Notes: generated by a model from the letters alone, not told the origin. Shown: positions 1 to 6,916, counted from the first letter of the stretch. The stretch is DNA of 64,000 nucleotides from Desulfurobacterium sp. TC5-1 (GCF_000421485.1 NZ_ATXC01000001.1:744001-808000); one strand, 5' to 3'. Numbers and translations: made by a program.

Positions 1-168
1 AAAAACAGGGATGGCATTTTTCATAGAATCTACCATACTGTAAGCGTGATAGCCTCTGTTCAACGCAACGGCCGTGTTATAAAGACTCACCGCGTTCTCC
101 ACCTCCTGTACACATGAAGAAAACATCACCGCAGAAACGGCAGCCAGCAGAACCAATGTTTTTTTCAT
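1..168 (-). CDS. Lipoprotein, 3' part outside window (partial)
   Basis: The reverse strand from ATG at 168 reads MKKTLVLLAAVSAVMFSSC, a short basic start, a hydrophobic core and a lipobox with Cys19, so this is a type II signal peptide and the product should be membrane-anchored. After the Cys comes a soluble sequence (QEVENAVSLYNTAVALNRGY). The frame is open to the window edge. GGAGGAG lies just upstream of the ATG, and the start follows the exonuclease stop by 3 nt, so it is the distal gene of the ParM-like operon. Function unknown; only 56 residues are visible. An entry-exclusion or T4SS lipoprotein is possible but unsupported. Confidence 0.7.
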   Translation of the reverse strand, partial: MKKTLVLLAAVSAVMFSSCVQEVENAVSLYNTAVALNRGYHAYSMVDSMKNAIPVF

Positions 169-171
169 CTT

Positions 172-855
172 TCACTCCTCCACAACCAGTTTTGCTTCAA
201 GAATTTCCTTTAGAAAAGAGAAATTCTGATCATCTTTCGTATCTAAAAAGACTTCCAGCAACCTTGCTGTTGCAAGAACATCCTCTGCGCAGTAAGTTGC
301 TATCTTTTTAAGTTCCCCGTCTTTATAAAGTTCTTCAACTTCACTTCCGTGAGCTTCTGTTTTAACAGGAATTTCAAAAAGGGTACAGAGTGCTTTAAGA
401 GATGTCTTTATTCCGAACGCTTCCATAAGATCTATGTGGTATCGTGTATATTTACGGGTGTAGTTAGGACGTTCTTTTTCCCACTTATCCGAGTCTTCCA
501 TGTAGTATCTTATAACTTTTTTAACTTCTTCATCGGCAAGCTTTATTCCCCTCACAACCATAACGGGAAGATCAAAATTCTTCCCGTTAAAGCTCACAAA
601 TATCGGGTTTCTATTTATAACTTTTCCCACCTTATTCCAGAATGTTCTAACAATTTTCTCTTCCCGTCCGGCGTGGGATTCAAAGGCGAAAAGTTTTTTC
701 TGATTAAACGCCATGAAGGAAAAGCAGATCGGAATGTGAAAAACCGGGTTGACGAATTCCCCGTTCTCTGCTCTTTCCTTATCCCTGTCACTCCCCGCCA
801 GTTCCAGCAAACGGCAATCTTTAACGGTTTCAATATCAAACACAAAATAAATCAC
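172..855 (-). CDS. PolB-like 3'-5' exonuclease (DEDD superfamily)
   Basis: Predicted DnaQ-like 3'-5' exonuclease related to the proofreading domain of family B polymerases. The N-terminus IYFVFDIETVKD carries the DIET motif (Exo I), SFNGKNFDLPVM about residue 100 resembles Exo II, and YCAEDVLATARLLEVF near the C-terminus resembles Exo III. At 227 aa it is a stand-alone exonuclease without a polymerase domain. I chose the GTG at 855 because GGGGAGGAG lies just upstream; a longer ORF from 879 exists. It overlaps the RHH gene region closely and belongs to the same leftward mobile-element operon, where it may process DNA ends or intermediates during transfer or replication (inference). Confidence 0.75.
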   Translation of the reverse strand: MIYFVFDIETVKDCRLLELAGSDRDKERAENGEFVNPVFHIPICFSFMAFNQKKLFAFESHAGREEKIVRTFWNKVGKVINRNPIFVSFNGKNFDLPVMVVRGIKLADEEVKKVIRYYMEDSDKWEKERPNYTRKYTRYHIDLMEAFGIKTSLKALCTLFEIPVKTEAHGSEVEELYKDGELKKIATYCAEDVLATARLLEVFLDTKDDQNFSFLKEILEAKLVVEE

Positions 856-872
856 ACCGCTCCTCCCCGCAC

Positions 873-1145
873 CTACCACATGTCTTTTATCTCTTCCTCT
901 ATGTCCCCTTTTTTAACCTCATGGCTAATTTTATCACTTTTTTTTAACGTTTCTTTTATTCTCATTTTTATCGCTTTTTTATCAAAGTCTTTAAATATTT
1001 TTTCTTTTATTTCTTCCGGTGGATGGTTTGCAATGAATTCTTCTACAAGCGTTTCTATGAAAAGCGAACGAAAGTTGGGAGGAACACACTTTGTTAATTT
1101 ATAAAGTAAATCCTCTTCAATAGTTACTATTATTCTTGCTTTCAT
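873..1145 (-). CDS. RHH-like DNA-binding protein, candidate ParR
   Basis: A 90-aa protein beginning MKARIIVTIEEDLLYKLTK, a beta-strand plus helix pattern typical of ribbon-helix-helix regulators (RIIVTIEEDLL followed by a helical segment FRSLFIETLVEEFI), with a charged C-terminal tail. The ATG at 1145 is preceded by GGAGGAAAG; an upstream ATG at 1196 lacks this. It sits two genes downstream of a ParM-like actin. In type II partition systems the small RHH protein ParR binds the centromere and caps ParM filaments, so ParR is the natural inference. No direct homology beyond the fold pattern is claimed. Confidence 0.6.
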   Translation of the reverse strand: MKARIIVTIEEDLLYKLTKCVPPNFRSLFIETLVEEFIANHPPEEIKEKIFKDFDKKAIKMRIKETLKKSDKISHEVKKGDIEEEIKDMW

Positions 1146-1320
1146 CTTTCCTCCTTTTTGAGCAGTTTGGGCACAAAAAGGTGTAGTCTTCACCACTATA
1201 TGTAATCTTCCAGTTTCGGGGACACAGATTCAGGGGATGAAATGAAAGGGTGCGGGCGGCACCCGTTTCTATTGCTTTTTTCTTCCCGCAATTATCGCAG
1301 ATAATTGCTATCTCTATCAT
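1117..1320 (-). CDS. Small zinc-ribbon protein
   Basis: A 67-aa protein with two CxxC pairs (ICDNCGKK at residues 8-11 and LCPNCSKR near residues 49-52), a likely single zinc site. The start overlaps the ParM-like stop by 4 nt (ATGA-type coupling) and the 3' end overlaps the RHH gene start, so it is tightly embedded between the two putative partition genes. Published parM-parR operons do not normally contain such a gene. Function unknown; it could be a DNA- or protein-binding adaptor. Confidence 0.65.
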   Translation of the reverse strand: MIEIAIICDNCGKKKAIETGAARTLSFHPLNLCPRNWKITYSGEDYTFLCPNCSKRRKDESKNNSNY

Positions 1321-2219
1321 TCTTTTTCTCCTGTTATTAATCCGAATTTGTAGTATCCTCTTGCCTGTGAAAATTCGGGTTCTTCGGGGATGATTGCATC
1401 GGGTCTTCCTATATGTTCTCCTGTTATGAATCTTGCTCCGCCTCCCGCTATTACTATCGTTTCCACGCTGTTTATGAAGTCTCCCACTTCTGTTTTCAGT
1501 CTTCCCGTTAACATTTCTGCGTACGCGGTTATGGCTCTCTGTCTCTGTTTTGTGAAGTCTATCTTTTCGGCAAAGACTCTTCCCTGTCCTTTTATGAATA
1601 TTTCGTTCAGTTTCGTGAGGGGCAGGTCTTTTATGTATCCGTCTTCCATCTGGTTTCTGAATTCATATACGGCTCTGTTGATGCCAAAGTTTTCTATGGT
1701 GTTGGATTTTCTTTTTCTGTATCCGACGGCTTTTGTCCGGTCTCTGACGAGCATGATGTAGTCAAGGGTGTTGTAGCCGATGTCTATTATGAGAATGTCT
1801 TCGGTCCCTTCTACTTTTTCTTTTGTGTCAAAAAAGATTCCCATGCCCTGGGGAATGACTTTTCCTGCCGCTCCTGTTTCTTTTATGATTTCTTCCACTC
1901 CAGCGGCATGTTCTTTGTGCCTTGGCGGCAGCCCTGTTATTATGAAAAGTCTTTCGGATTCCTCTAAGAATTTCTTCTGAATAAACTTGAGGAAGAGCGG
2001 CAGGTATTTGATGTATTCTTTGATGTCTGATATTTCTATGAGGTTTCGTTCGTATTTTGCGTCCTGTCCTATTACGTAGTTTTCTCCGAAAAGGGAAATT
2101 GTTTCTACTTCTTCGTCTGCTGATGGGGTGTGTTTTGCTACCCATGTCGGGAATGATAGCTTTTCTTTTTCTGTTATGATTTTTGTTCTTCCAAAGCCTA
2201 CGTCCAGTCCTATTATCAT
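1317..2219 (-). CDS. parM-like: ParM-like actin family segregation ATPase
   Basis: A 300-aa actin-fold protein. MIIGLDVGFGRTKII is the phosphate-1 loop, DILIIDIGYNTLDYIM about residue 140 is phosphate-2, and VETIVIAGGGARF near residue 258 is the adenosine motif. This order and length fit ParM/Alp-type bacterial actins, which polymerise to push plasmid copies apart. CCAGGAGGTGAGC precedes the ATG at 2219. The downstream RHH protein and upstream phased repeats complete a parC-parM-parR-like layout. It is probably the segregation or stability system of the integrated element; an archaeal-type actin with another role is the alternative. Confidence 0.8.
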   Translation of the reverse strand: MIIGLDVGFGRTKIITEKEKLSFPTWVAKHTPSADEEVETISLFGENYVIGQDAKYERNLIEISDIKEYIKYLPLFLKFIQKKFLEESERLFIITGLPPRHKEHAAGVEEIIKETGAAGKVIPQGMGIFFDTKEKVEGTEDILIIDIGYNTLDYIMLVRDRTKAVGYRKRKSNTIENFGINRAVYEFRNQMEDGYIKDLPLTKLNEIFIKGQGRVFAEKIDFTKQRQRAITAYAEMLTGRLKTEVGDFINSVETIVIAGGGARFITGEHIGRPDAIIPEEPEFSQARGYYKFGLITGEKE

Positions 2220-2244
2220 TGCTCACCTCCTGGGACAGAATTGA

Positions 2245-2338
2245 ATATATAGTTTATATCGTTAGTATAGTGCGTATAGTCTATATTGTCAATATCGGTA
2301 GTGTGGTATGTAATGGTGATATGTGATATACAGTTAGT
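2245..2338. repeat. 9-bp-phased TAT-rich repeat array, left half (candidate parC)
   Basis: Directly upstream of the ParM-like gene, consecutive 9-nt units fit NNNTATNGT: ATATATAGT, TTATATCGT, TAGTATAGT, GCGTATAGT, CTATATTGT and CAATATCGG (2245-2298), with looser units after that. In plasmid R1-type systems the centromere parC is an iteron array immediately upstream of parM and doubles as its operator. Placement and periodicity match that model. The array stops at the insertion sequence and resumes beyond it at 3871. Confidence 0.55.
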
Positions 2339-2340
2339 GA

Positions 2341-2520
2341 ACTACTCCGCCCTTACGGACGGAGCTTCTGAGGGAGTTTGACTGATTTCTCCAGCCCTTA
2401 TCCCTCGCGGCAGGTTCACGCTGCCCTCTACTCCTATCCCTGCAAAAAGCAGGGATTCGGAGATACCTTTATTCATCCTGTATATTCTTATCCTTACTAC
2501 CTGTTTGAGTCCCGTTACAA
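2341..2520 (-). ncRNA. Candidate omega RNA of the tnpB element (extent approximate)
   Basis: In this family the guide RNA overlaps the 3' end of tnpB and the right end, with the guide supplied by flanking DNA. The TnpB C-terminal coding segment here is unusually Gly/Pro/Ser-rich beyond the RuvC domain and ends in the 2345-2364 hairpin, as expected for a scaffold-coding tail. The predicted guide is the reverse strand read from about 2340 downward, which lies in the candidate parC array. Boundaries are inferred. Confidence 0.35.
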
Positions 2521-3760
2521 GGTCAAACCAGCTCTTCTTGAACTTCCTTAAGATGTTTCTCGCTCCGTTAACGTCTGCGTTGATGAGTCCTTTTATGGCT
2601 GATAGAAAAAGTCCTCTTTTTATCCTTCTTCCGTTACCCTTGTTCGTTCTTGCAGCTCCTGTATTTTCGCCGCAGGAGTCGGTAACGGAAGTGTAGCTCT
2701 CATCTATCAGCTTAACTTCTATTCCTGCCTCTTTGAGCTTATATTTCAGGTGTTCTGTTACTTTTCCGTGGGGTAACAGTTTGAACATCTGGTTTACAAG
2801 GTCTGGAAGGTTGTTCTTTTTGTTCTTTGATTCTTGAACTTTTCCTATTACTACCGTTTTCACTCCGTTCCTTACTGCAAGCTCCTTTATTAGATTGCTG
2901 ACCTTGTGGGCATAATCCCTCAGTAGGTTCTTGACATTTTTCCAAAGTCTGTGAAGTTTCTTCTCTAACTGTATTGTCGGTAGTCCTTTGTTCTTGAGGT
3001 TATCAAGCTTTTTCTGTAGGTTGACTATCTTTTTGAGTTTCTTCCGCAGTAACGTTTTTAATCCTCTCCCGTCTATTATGTAGGAAGTAGGATTCCCTTC
3101 CACCACACAGGTGGCAAAGTTTGATATTCCGTAGTCTATCGCTAATACTTTGTTACTTTGCAGTTTAACCTCCGGAACTTCTTTCTCATACACTACCACC
3201 GCTTTAAAGCTTACCTGCCCGTAGGACTTATACGGGACTATCTGAACGTTGAGAACTTTGAGGTTTTCTAAGTCCTTATACCCTGTCTCTATCCATAGGT
3301 AATCTGGTGAATATCCAAACTTTTTAAGCAGGTGTTCTTTTAAGTTTTTTGATAGCGAAAGTCTTATCCTACTTCCTTCTATCTTGAATCCTGTTTTATC
3401 CCAAGTTACCACTCTGTGAGGTATTTCGAGATTTACGTAGCTTGGCGGTTTAACCGTTTCTACTCCTTTCTTTTTGAACTTTTCAAGGTCTTTTAAGAAC
3501 TTGAAGAAGTTATTCCATCCTCTTGATAGTTCATCAAGAACTATTTGGGCTGAGCGGGATTGTAAGGAACGTAAGTGTAGGGATTCGTCTTTGAGTTTGT
3601 TGTAGAGGTCTCTGTAATCAGGTTTTGCTAACTTGTTCTTTATGAGGTAGTTTGCTTGATTCCAGAGTCTTCCGGCGTGGTAGGTGAGGTGTCCGAGAAT
3701 TATCTCCTGTTCCTCTGTTAGACGATTTAGTTCAAAGACAAACGCTCTTTTCACTATCAT
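2342..3760 (-). CDS. tnpB: TnpB RNA-guided nuclease, variant without zinc finger
   Basis: A 472-aa TnpB/IS1341-type protein. The split RuvC site is complete: Asp209 in LAIDYGISNF, Glu354 in KLIDESYTS and Asp396 in NADVNGARNIL. The segment between motifs II and III (DSCGENTGAARTNKGNG...) has lost the usual two CxxC pairs and has one Cys, a variant seen in some IS1341 TnpBs. The residues after about 410 are probably translation through the right end and its RNA-coding segment. TnpB enzymes cut DNA matching the guide at the 3' end of the omega RNA, which helps retain the element. Intact and possibly active. Confidence 0.85.
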   Translation of the reverse strand: MIVKRAFVFELNRLTEEQEIILGHLTYHAGRLWNQANYLIKNKLAKPDYRDLYNKLKDESLHLRSLQSRSAQIVLDELSRGWNNFFKFLKDLEKFKKKGVETVKPPSYVNLEIPHRVVTWDKTGFKIEGSRIRLSLSKNLKEHLLKKFGYSPDYLWIETGYKDLENLKVLNVQIVPYKSYGQVSFKAVVVYEKEVPEVKLQSNKVLAIDYGISNFATCVVEGNPTSYIIDGRGLKTLLRKKLKKIVNLQKKLDNLKNKGLPTIQLEKKLHRLWKNVKNLLRDYAHKVSNLIKELAVRNGVKTVVIGKVQESKNKKNNLPDLVNQMFKLLPHGKVTEHLKYKLKEAGIEVKLIDESYTSVTDSCGENTGAARTNKGNGRRIKRGLFLSAIKGLINADVNGARNILRKFKKSWFDLVTGLKQVVRIRIYRMNKGISESLLFAGIGVEGSVNLPRGIRAGEISQTPSEAPSVRAE

Positions 3761-3870
3761 CTCAACTTAAAACTATTCTCACTGTTTTCTATTTCAAGGT
3801 GCTTACGCACCTGCAGGCTTTCATCCCCTCCCTTACGGAAGGAGTCTTCTCGCCCGCGGATGATAAAGAA

Positions 3871-3960
3871 GATACGATAGGTATGATATATACAATTACT
3901 ACCGTATGTACGGTAGGTATGATATAGATAGTCAATATCAGATATATCGGCAGTGTGGGC
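3871..3960. repeat. 9-bp-phased repeat array, right half, with 8-bp palindrome
   Basis: GGTATGATA occurs at 3880-3888 and 3916-3924, exactly four 9-bp periods apart. Between them lies a perfect inverted repeat, CTACCGTA-TG-TACGGTAG (3899-3916). A 15-mer ATATCGGCAGTGTGG at 3944-3958 matches 2292-2306 on the other side of the insertion sequence at 14 of 15 positions. The two halves therefore look like one partition or origin region interrupted, or duplicated, around the tnpB element. Confidence 0.5.
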
Positions 3961-4093
3961 TGAAAAACAGGTTTTTCATGTTGGAATTTTCCTGTGGTTG
4001 CAGCAGCTATCCTAAACTACCCCTCATTAAAACGGGAACACCACGGAATAGGAAAAGTAGAGAAAGTGCTGGGTGAATTAACCTCTTTTCAGC

Positions 4094-4191
4094 GCACATC
4101 ACGCTGCGCTCGGAGAGGAGCGGTTGTTTTTTTTACGGGCGTCGGTTAAGTGTGCACGGTGAGAACAGCATGTTCGTGCAGCGTGATGTGC
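4094..4191. repeat. Perfect 14-bp inverted repeat enclosing ~70 nt
   Basis: GCACATCACGCTGC at 4094-4107 is the exact reverse complement of GCAGCGTGATGTGC at 4178-4191. The enclosed segment contains a smaller stem (GCTC...GAGC), a run of eight T, and GAACA-GCA-TGTTC at 4163-4175. Long-range pairing of this kind occurs at oriT sites, single-strand origins and structured RNAs. Confidence 0.5.
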
Positions 4192-4322
4192 TTCGGAAGT
4201 CGAGCGGTAGAAGTTCCATCATTAATGTATTGTTTTTTTACTTTTCTGTTCTGAATTTTACCTCTTTATAACTGCTTAATTTTCCCTTCTTTGTATCTAT
4301 TGGTAACTTTTGTAGGGAATTT

Positions 4323-4359
4323 TTAAGTATTTTATTAAAGTGACTTATAAAATACTTAA
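4323..4359. promoter_or_regulatory. Perfect 13-bp inverted repeat upstream of Rep-like gene
   Basis: TTAAGTATTTTAT (4323-4335) and ATAAAATACTTAA (4347-4359) are exact reverse complements separated by 11 nt. It lies about 100 bp upstream of the winged-helix gene start. An autoregulatory operator or an origin-proximal initiator site is the likely role; a terminator is unlikely because the arms are A+T-rich and no T tract follows. Confidence 0.5.
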
Positions 4360-4457
4360 GTATAGGGATTTTTCAAAAATTTCCTCTTTAATATTTACCA
4401 GATTTTTCCCTTTGGACTATATTGAATAAAGGCAACATAAAGAGAGGAGGTGTAGGT

Positions 4458-5141
4458 ATGTACAGTATTAATGGCACTAATGGTATGTCAGATATTAACG
4501 CTGCGTCTCGTACAAATAGTATAAATAGTATGCACAGTATATCTGGTATATATGATATATCTGATATTAACCGTTACCCGGAAAAATTTTTCCGGAATCT
4601 GGTGGCGAATTTTCGTAGTTTTCTTTTTCCTCATTCGAAAAACGTAGTCACTTCGCCTCTTTCACCGTTAACAAGATACATTTTTCTCGGCCTTTACTAT
4701 CATGCCAACAAGATAGGTGAATGTTTTCCATCCTTTCGGAGAATAGCGAAGCTAACCGGTATAAGCGTCAGCACTGTTCAAAACTCAATACGAAAACTCG
4801 AAGAAGAAGGATTTATAAAGATAAAAAAACACTTTAGACATAATTACTATATCCTTACTGATTTTCCCTCTTCCATCACGGAAGCTGTCTTTATTCCGGG
4901 AGAGATTTTCCAGTACTATTTAAAACCTGTTTCCAAAATTGTTTTAATTTCTCTTTTATGGCTCAGAGCAGGAGACGAAATAGTCTATAAGACTCAAAAA
5001 GAGTTAGCCGAGTTTCTTTATTTATCTCCTAAAACTATTCGAAACGCTTTAGAAGAATTGGACTACAAAGGTTACATAGAATTTGAAAAGGTTGGAAGGT
5101 TGAAATTCCCCAGGTTGATCTGGAACGAAAAGACGTGGTGA
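4458..5141 (+). CDS. Two-winged-helix protein, candidate replication initiator
   Basis: A 227-aa protein with two wHTH-like segments. The first (about 80-130) includes PSFRRIAKLTGISVSTVQNSIRKLEEEGFI and resembles HTH_36. The second (about 160-220) includes TQKELAEFLYLSPKTIRNALEELDYKGYIEF. A tandem wHTH layout is typical of Rep/DnaD-like plasmid initiators. The ATG at 4458 follows GAGAGGAGGTGTAGGT; an upstream in-frame ATG at 4422 lacks such a site. The first 38 codons are a low-complexity Ser/Ile/Asn/Gly segment encoded by a 9-bp repeat. It is probably the initiator or a regulator of the element; simple transcription regulator is the alternative. Confidence 0.6.
   Translation: MYSINGTNGMSDINAASRTNSINSMHSISGIYDISDINRYPEKFFRNLVANFRSFLFPHSKNVVTSPLSPLTRYIFLGLYYHANKIGECFPSFRRIAKLTGISVSTVQNSIRKLEEEGFIKIKKHFRHNYYILTDFPSSITEAVFIPGEIFQYYLKPVSKIVLISLLWLRAGDEIVYKTQKELAEFLYLSPKTIRNALEELDYKGYIEFEKVGRLKFPRLIWNEKTW
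4467..4571 (+). repeat. In-gene 9-bp repeat array
   Basis: From codon 4 on, eleven 9-nt units run in phase with the reading frame (for example ATAAATAGT, ATGCACAGT, ATATCTGGT, ATATATGAT, ATATCTGAT), giving a repeating Ile/Met-Asn/Ser-Ser/Gly/Asp peptide. Period and composition resemble the non-coding arrays at 2245 and 3871. This may be DNA-level iterons lying inside the coding sequence. Confidence 0.55.
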
Positions 5142-5163
5142 TTTTTTCCAAAAAAACTTGAGG

Positions 5164-5838
5164 TCACTCTCCATTCGGAACAATAGTAATAACCTTCGCA
5201 AGTGTTTTGATATCTTCGGGTTTTACAATTACAGGATGATAATCAGGATTGTAGCTTTCAAGAACAATAACATCTTTTTTCTTATAAAACTTTTTCAAAA
5301 GAAGCTCACCTTCATCGTCACTTTCTTTGGTAAGTTCTACCACGGCTATATCGCCGTTCATTACCGAGCTGTCCAGATCAGCAAGTACCCAGTCTCCCGG
5401 TTGAAGGCGCGGTCTCATTGAATCTCCCTCAACTCTAAAGAAAAAAACCCTGTGATGAGCTTTTTTCCTGGGAACCCAGGCCATTTTCAGTTCAGACGGT
5501 GCCGAAATAGCAGGGTAAAGTCCACGTCCGGCTCTTACCCGTGAAACAACAGGCACCGGCATAAGAACAAAATCAGCAGGTGCCACATCCAGAAACTTCA
5601 ACTCATTACGTTTCAGGAACATTTCTCCTTTACCTTCACGCAACCATTCAGGGTTGACAGAAAAAACTTTTTCTATCAACCTTATCACTCTTTCAGAAGG
5701 TTCAGTTCTGCCACTTTCCCATTCCTGAATAGAACGTTTTGAGCGGCCAAGACGTTCACCAAATTGCACCTGAGTCAAACCAAGAACCCTTCTTAGCTCT
5801 TTAATTCTACTGCCTATATTGCCATTCTTCATCATCAC
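5164..5838 (-). CDS. CI/LexA-like repressor (XRE HTH + S24 peptidase)
   Basis: A 224-aa repressor. Residues ~8-60 are an XRE helix-turn-helix (IKELRRVLGLTQVQFGERLGRSKRSIQEWESGR). The C-terminal half is an S24 autoprotease: a candidate cleavage Ala-Gly in RVRAGRG, catalytic Ser in EGDSMRPRLQPGD and a Lys in ELLLKKFYKK. Such repressors self-cleave with RecA filaments during DNA damage. It is divergent from the small-gene operon at 5998 and convergent with the Rep-like gene. It is the likely master switch of the element, inducing transfer or excision genes under SOS (inference from family and position). Confidence 0.85.
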   Translation of the reverse strand: MMMKNGNIGSRIKELRRVLGLTQVQFGERLGRSKRSIQEWESGRTEPSERVIRLIEKVFSVNPEWLREGKGEMFLKRNELKFLDVAPADFVLMPVPVVSRVRAGRGLYPAISAPSELKMAWVPRKKAHHRVFFFRVEGDSMRPRLQPGDWVLADLDSSVMNGDIAVVELTKESDDEGELLLKKFYKKKDVIVLESYNPDYHPVIVKPEDIKTLAKVITIVPNGE

Positions 5839-5866
5839 AGATCAACCCATAATCATCAAATTATGC

Positions 5867-5917
5867 CACAAAAACGAACTATAAGTTATTGACAATACGC
5901 AAAAATGAACCTATACT
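5867..5917 (+). promoter_or_regulatory. Sigma70 promoter with paired operator-like repeats
   Basis: TTGACA at 5889-5894 and TATACT at 5912-5917 with a 17-nt spacer form a near-consensus promoter firing rightward. Two direct repeats, CACAAAAACGAACTATA (5867-5883) and CGCAAAAATGAACCTATA (5898-5915), are 31 bp apart and cover the -35 flank and the -10. They are good candidate operators for the divergent CI-like repressor. A short palindrome, AACTATAAGTT (5877-5887), lies between them. Confidence 0.65.
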
Positions 5918-5997
5918 TCAAAATAAGCATAGCACTAATGTCACGAAAATCATCACAGATAAGCTGTATAATGATAGCACAGTTTTCGGGGGATAAA

Positions 5998-6171
5998 ATG
6001 AAAAGAGAAAGCTTTGACTGGATTCATCAAAAGCTGGAAGAGATATGTGATTCTATCTCCTCAACCAATTTCTCAGAAGAAGAAAAGGCAGATATGATAG
6101 AATGTATGATGGAAGTGATAACTTACTTTGAAACAATTTCAGAAGAACAGAACGATAAACCTGATTTTTGA
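5998..6171 (+). CDS. Small acidic helical protein
   Basis: A 57-aa, mainly helical acidic protein (MKRESFDWIHQKLEEICDS...). I chose the ATG at 5998 because GGGGGA lies 5 nt upstream; the longer frame starts inside the promoter. First gene under the repressed promoter at 5889, followed 7 nt later by the triplicated gene family. No recognisable family; it could be an antirepressor or an activator given its position. Confidence 0.55.
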   Translation: MKRESFDWIHQKLEEICDSISSTNFSEEEKADMIECMMEVITYFETISEEQNDKPDF

Positions 6172-6178
6172 GGCAGTT

Positions 6179-6520
6179 ATGGGTTTTCTGGATCTATTTA
6201 AAAACATAACCGAAGAAGAGGAACTTGACGAACTCACAGGCCTTCCAAAGCATCTGGTTGAGAGAGAGGAGGAGGCTTTCATTAAAAGAAAGCTTTACGA
6301 GGAAGGTAAACTTCCCGAAGAGGAGAAAAAAACCGATAGAAAAGAAAGCAGAATCTGTTACGAGTGCGGATTCCCTTATGACTGCGATATAGAGAACTCC
6401 AGAAAAAAACGCAGTTTTTCCACCCGGAATAACTTTGATGACGATCTTTTTGATTCCATTAAAAGAACATTTGACGAACTTAGTGGAATGTGGATGGGTC
6501 CCTGTAATCTCGACGATTAA
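6179..6520 (+). CDS. CYECGFPY-family small protein, copy 1 of 3
   Basis: A 113-aa protein: hydrophobic start MGFLDLFKNI, an acidic/basic helical middle (residues 12-55), a putative metal-binding CYECGFPYDC (about 61-70), and a variable Asp-rich tail ending NLDD. No family recognised. It lies 7 nt downstream of the 57-aa gene, probably in the same repressor-controlled transcript. The next two genes are near-copies, so it belongs to a recent tandem amplification. Confidence 0.6.
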   Translation: MGFLDLFKNITEEEELDELTGLPKHLVEREEEAFIKRKLYEEGKLPEEEKKTDRKESRICYECGFPYDCDIENSRKKRSFSTRNNFDDDLFDSIKRTFDELSGMWMGPCNLDD

Positions 6521-6568
6521 TGCAGGTCTTTCGGATTATTGAACTCAGACGATGATGGAGAAGCAGTT

Positions 6569-6916
6569 ATGGGTTTTCTGGATCTGTTTAAAAACATAAC
6601 CGAAGAAGAGGAACTTGACGAACTCACAGACCTTCCAAAGCATCTGGTTGAGAGAGAGGAGGAGGCTTTCATTAAAAGAAAGCTTTACGAGGAAGGTAAA
6701 CTTCCCGAAGAGGAGAAAAAAACCGATAGAAAAGAAAGCAGAATCTGTTACGAGTGCGGATTCCCTTATGACTGCGATATAGAGAACTCCAGAAAAAAAC
6801 GCAGTTTTTCCACCCGGAATAACTTTGATGACGATCTTTTTGATCCTATTAAACAACTTGAAGAAGCGTTTGATGGCCTTGATGGAACTACAATAAATGA
6901 GTACTCTGATCTATGA
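6569..6916 (+). CDS. CYECGFPY-family small protein, copy 2 of 3
   Basis: A 115-aa copy of the preceding gene. The first ~85 residues differ from copy 1 by a single visible substitution (TDLPKHL for TGLPKHL); the tail from about residue 90 is different and ends NEYSDL. The ATG at 6569 is embedded in the same GGAGAAGCAGTT context as copy 3. The spacer before it carries a fragment of the 3' end of the convergent traG gene. Confidence 0.6.
   Translation: MGFLDLFKNITEEEELDELTDLPKHLVEREEEAFIKRKLYEEGKLPEEEKKTDRKESRICYECGFPYDCDIENSRKKRSFSTRNNFDDDLFDPIKQLEEAFDGLDGTTINEYSDL

Larger units (their letters stand above)
2341..3856 (-). mobile_element. IS200/IS605-group element, tnpB only (IS1341-type)
   Basis: A tnpB gene bounded by short imperfect hairpins and no tnpA. 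At the 3' side of tnpB, CTCCGCCC-TTAC-GGACGGAG (2345-2364) forms a stem with TTAC loop. At the 5' side, AGGTGC-TTAC-GCACCT (3797-3812) and a second stem near 3826-3845 form the other subterminal structure, followed by a motif on the reverse strand reading GGGCGAGAAG (3846-3855). Ends are approximate because the family leaves no target duplication or terminal inverted repeats. It lies inside the 9-bp repeat region upstream of the ParM-like operon. Confidence 0.75.
3961..4457. other. Non-coding region with inverted repeats between partition and Rep-like genes
   Basis: No convincing ORF lies here. It contains a long-range 14-bp inverted repeat (4094-4191), a GC-rich stem GCTCGGAGAGGAGC (4108-4121) followed by a T tract, and a perfect 13-bp inverted repeat (4323-4359) just before the Rep-like gene. 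A weak promoter-like pair, TTTACC (4394-4399) and TATATT (4418-4423) with an 18-nt spacer, precedes that gene. The region could hold a replication origin, an oriT or a structured RNA; the sequence alone does not decide. Confidence 0.45.

Noticed and set aside
349-1104. 251-aa forward ORF
   Set aside because: Antisense to the exonuclease and RHH genes, with Phe/Ser-rich composition typical of a shadow frame.
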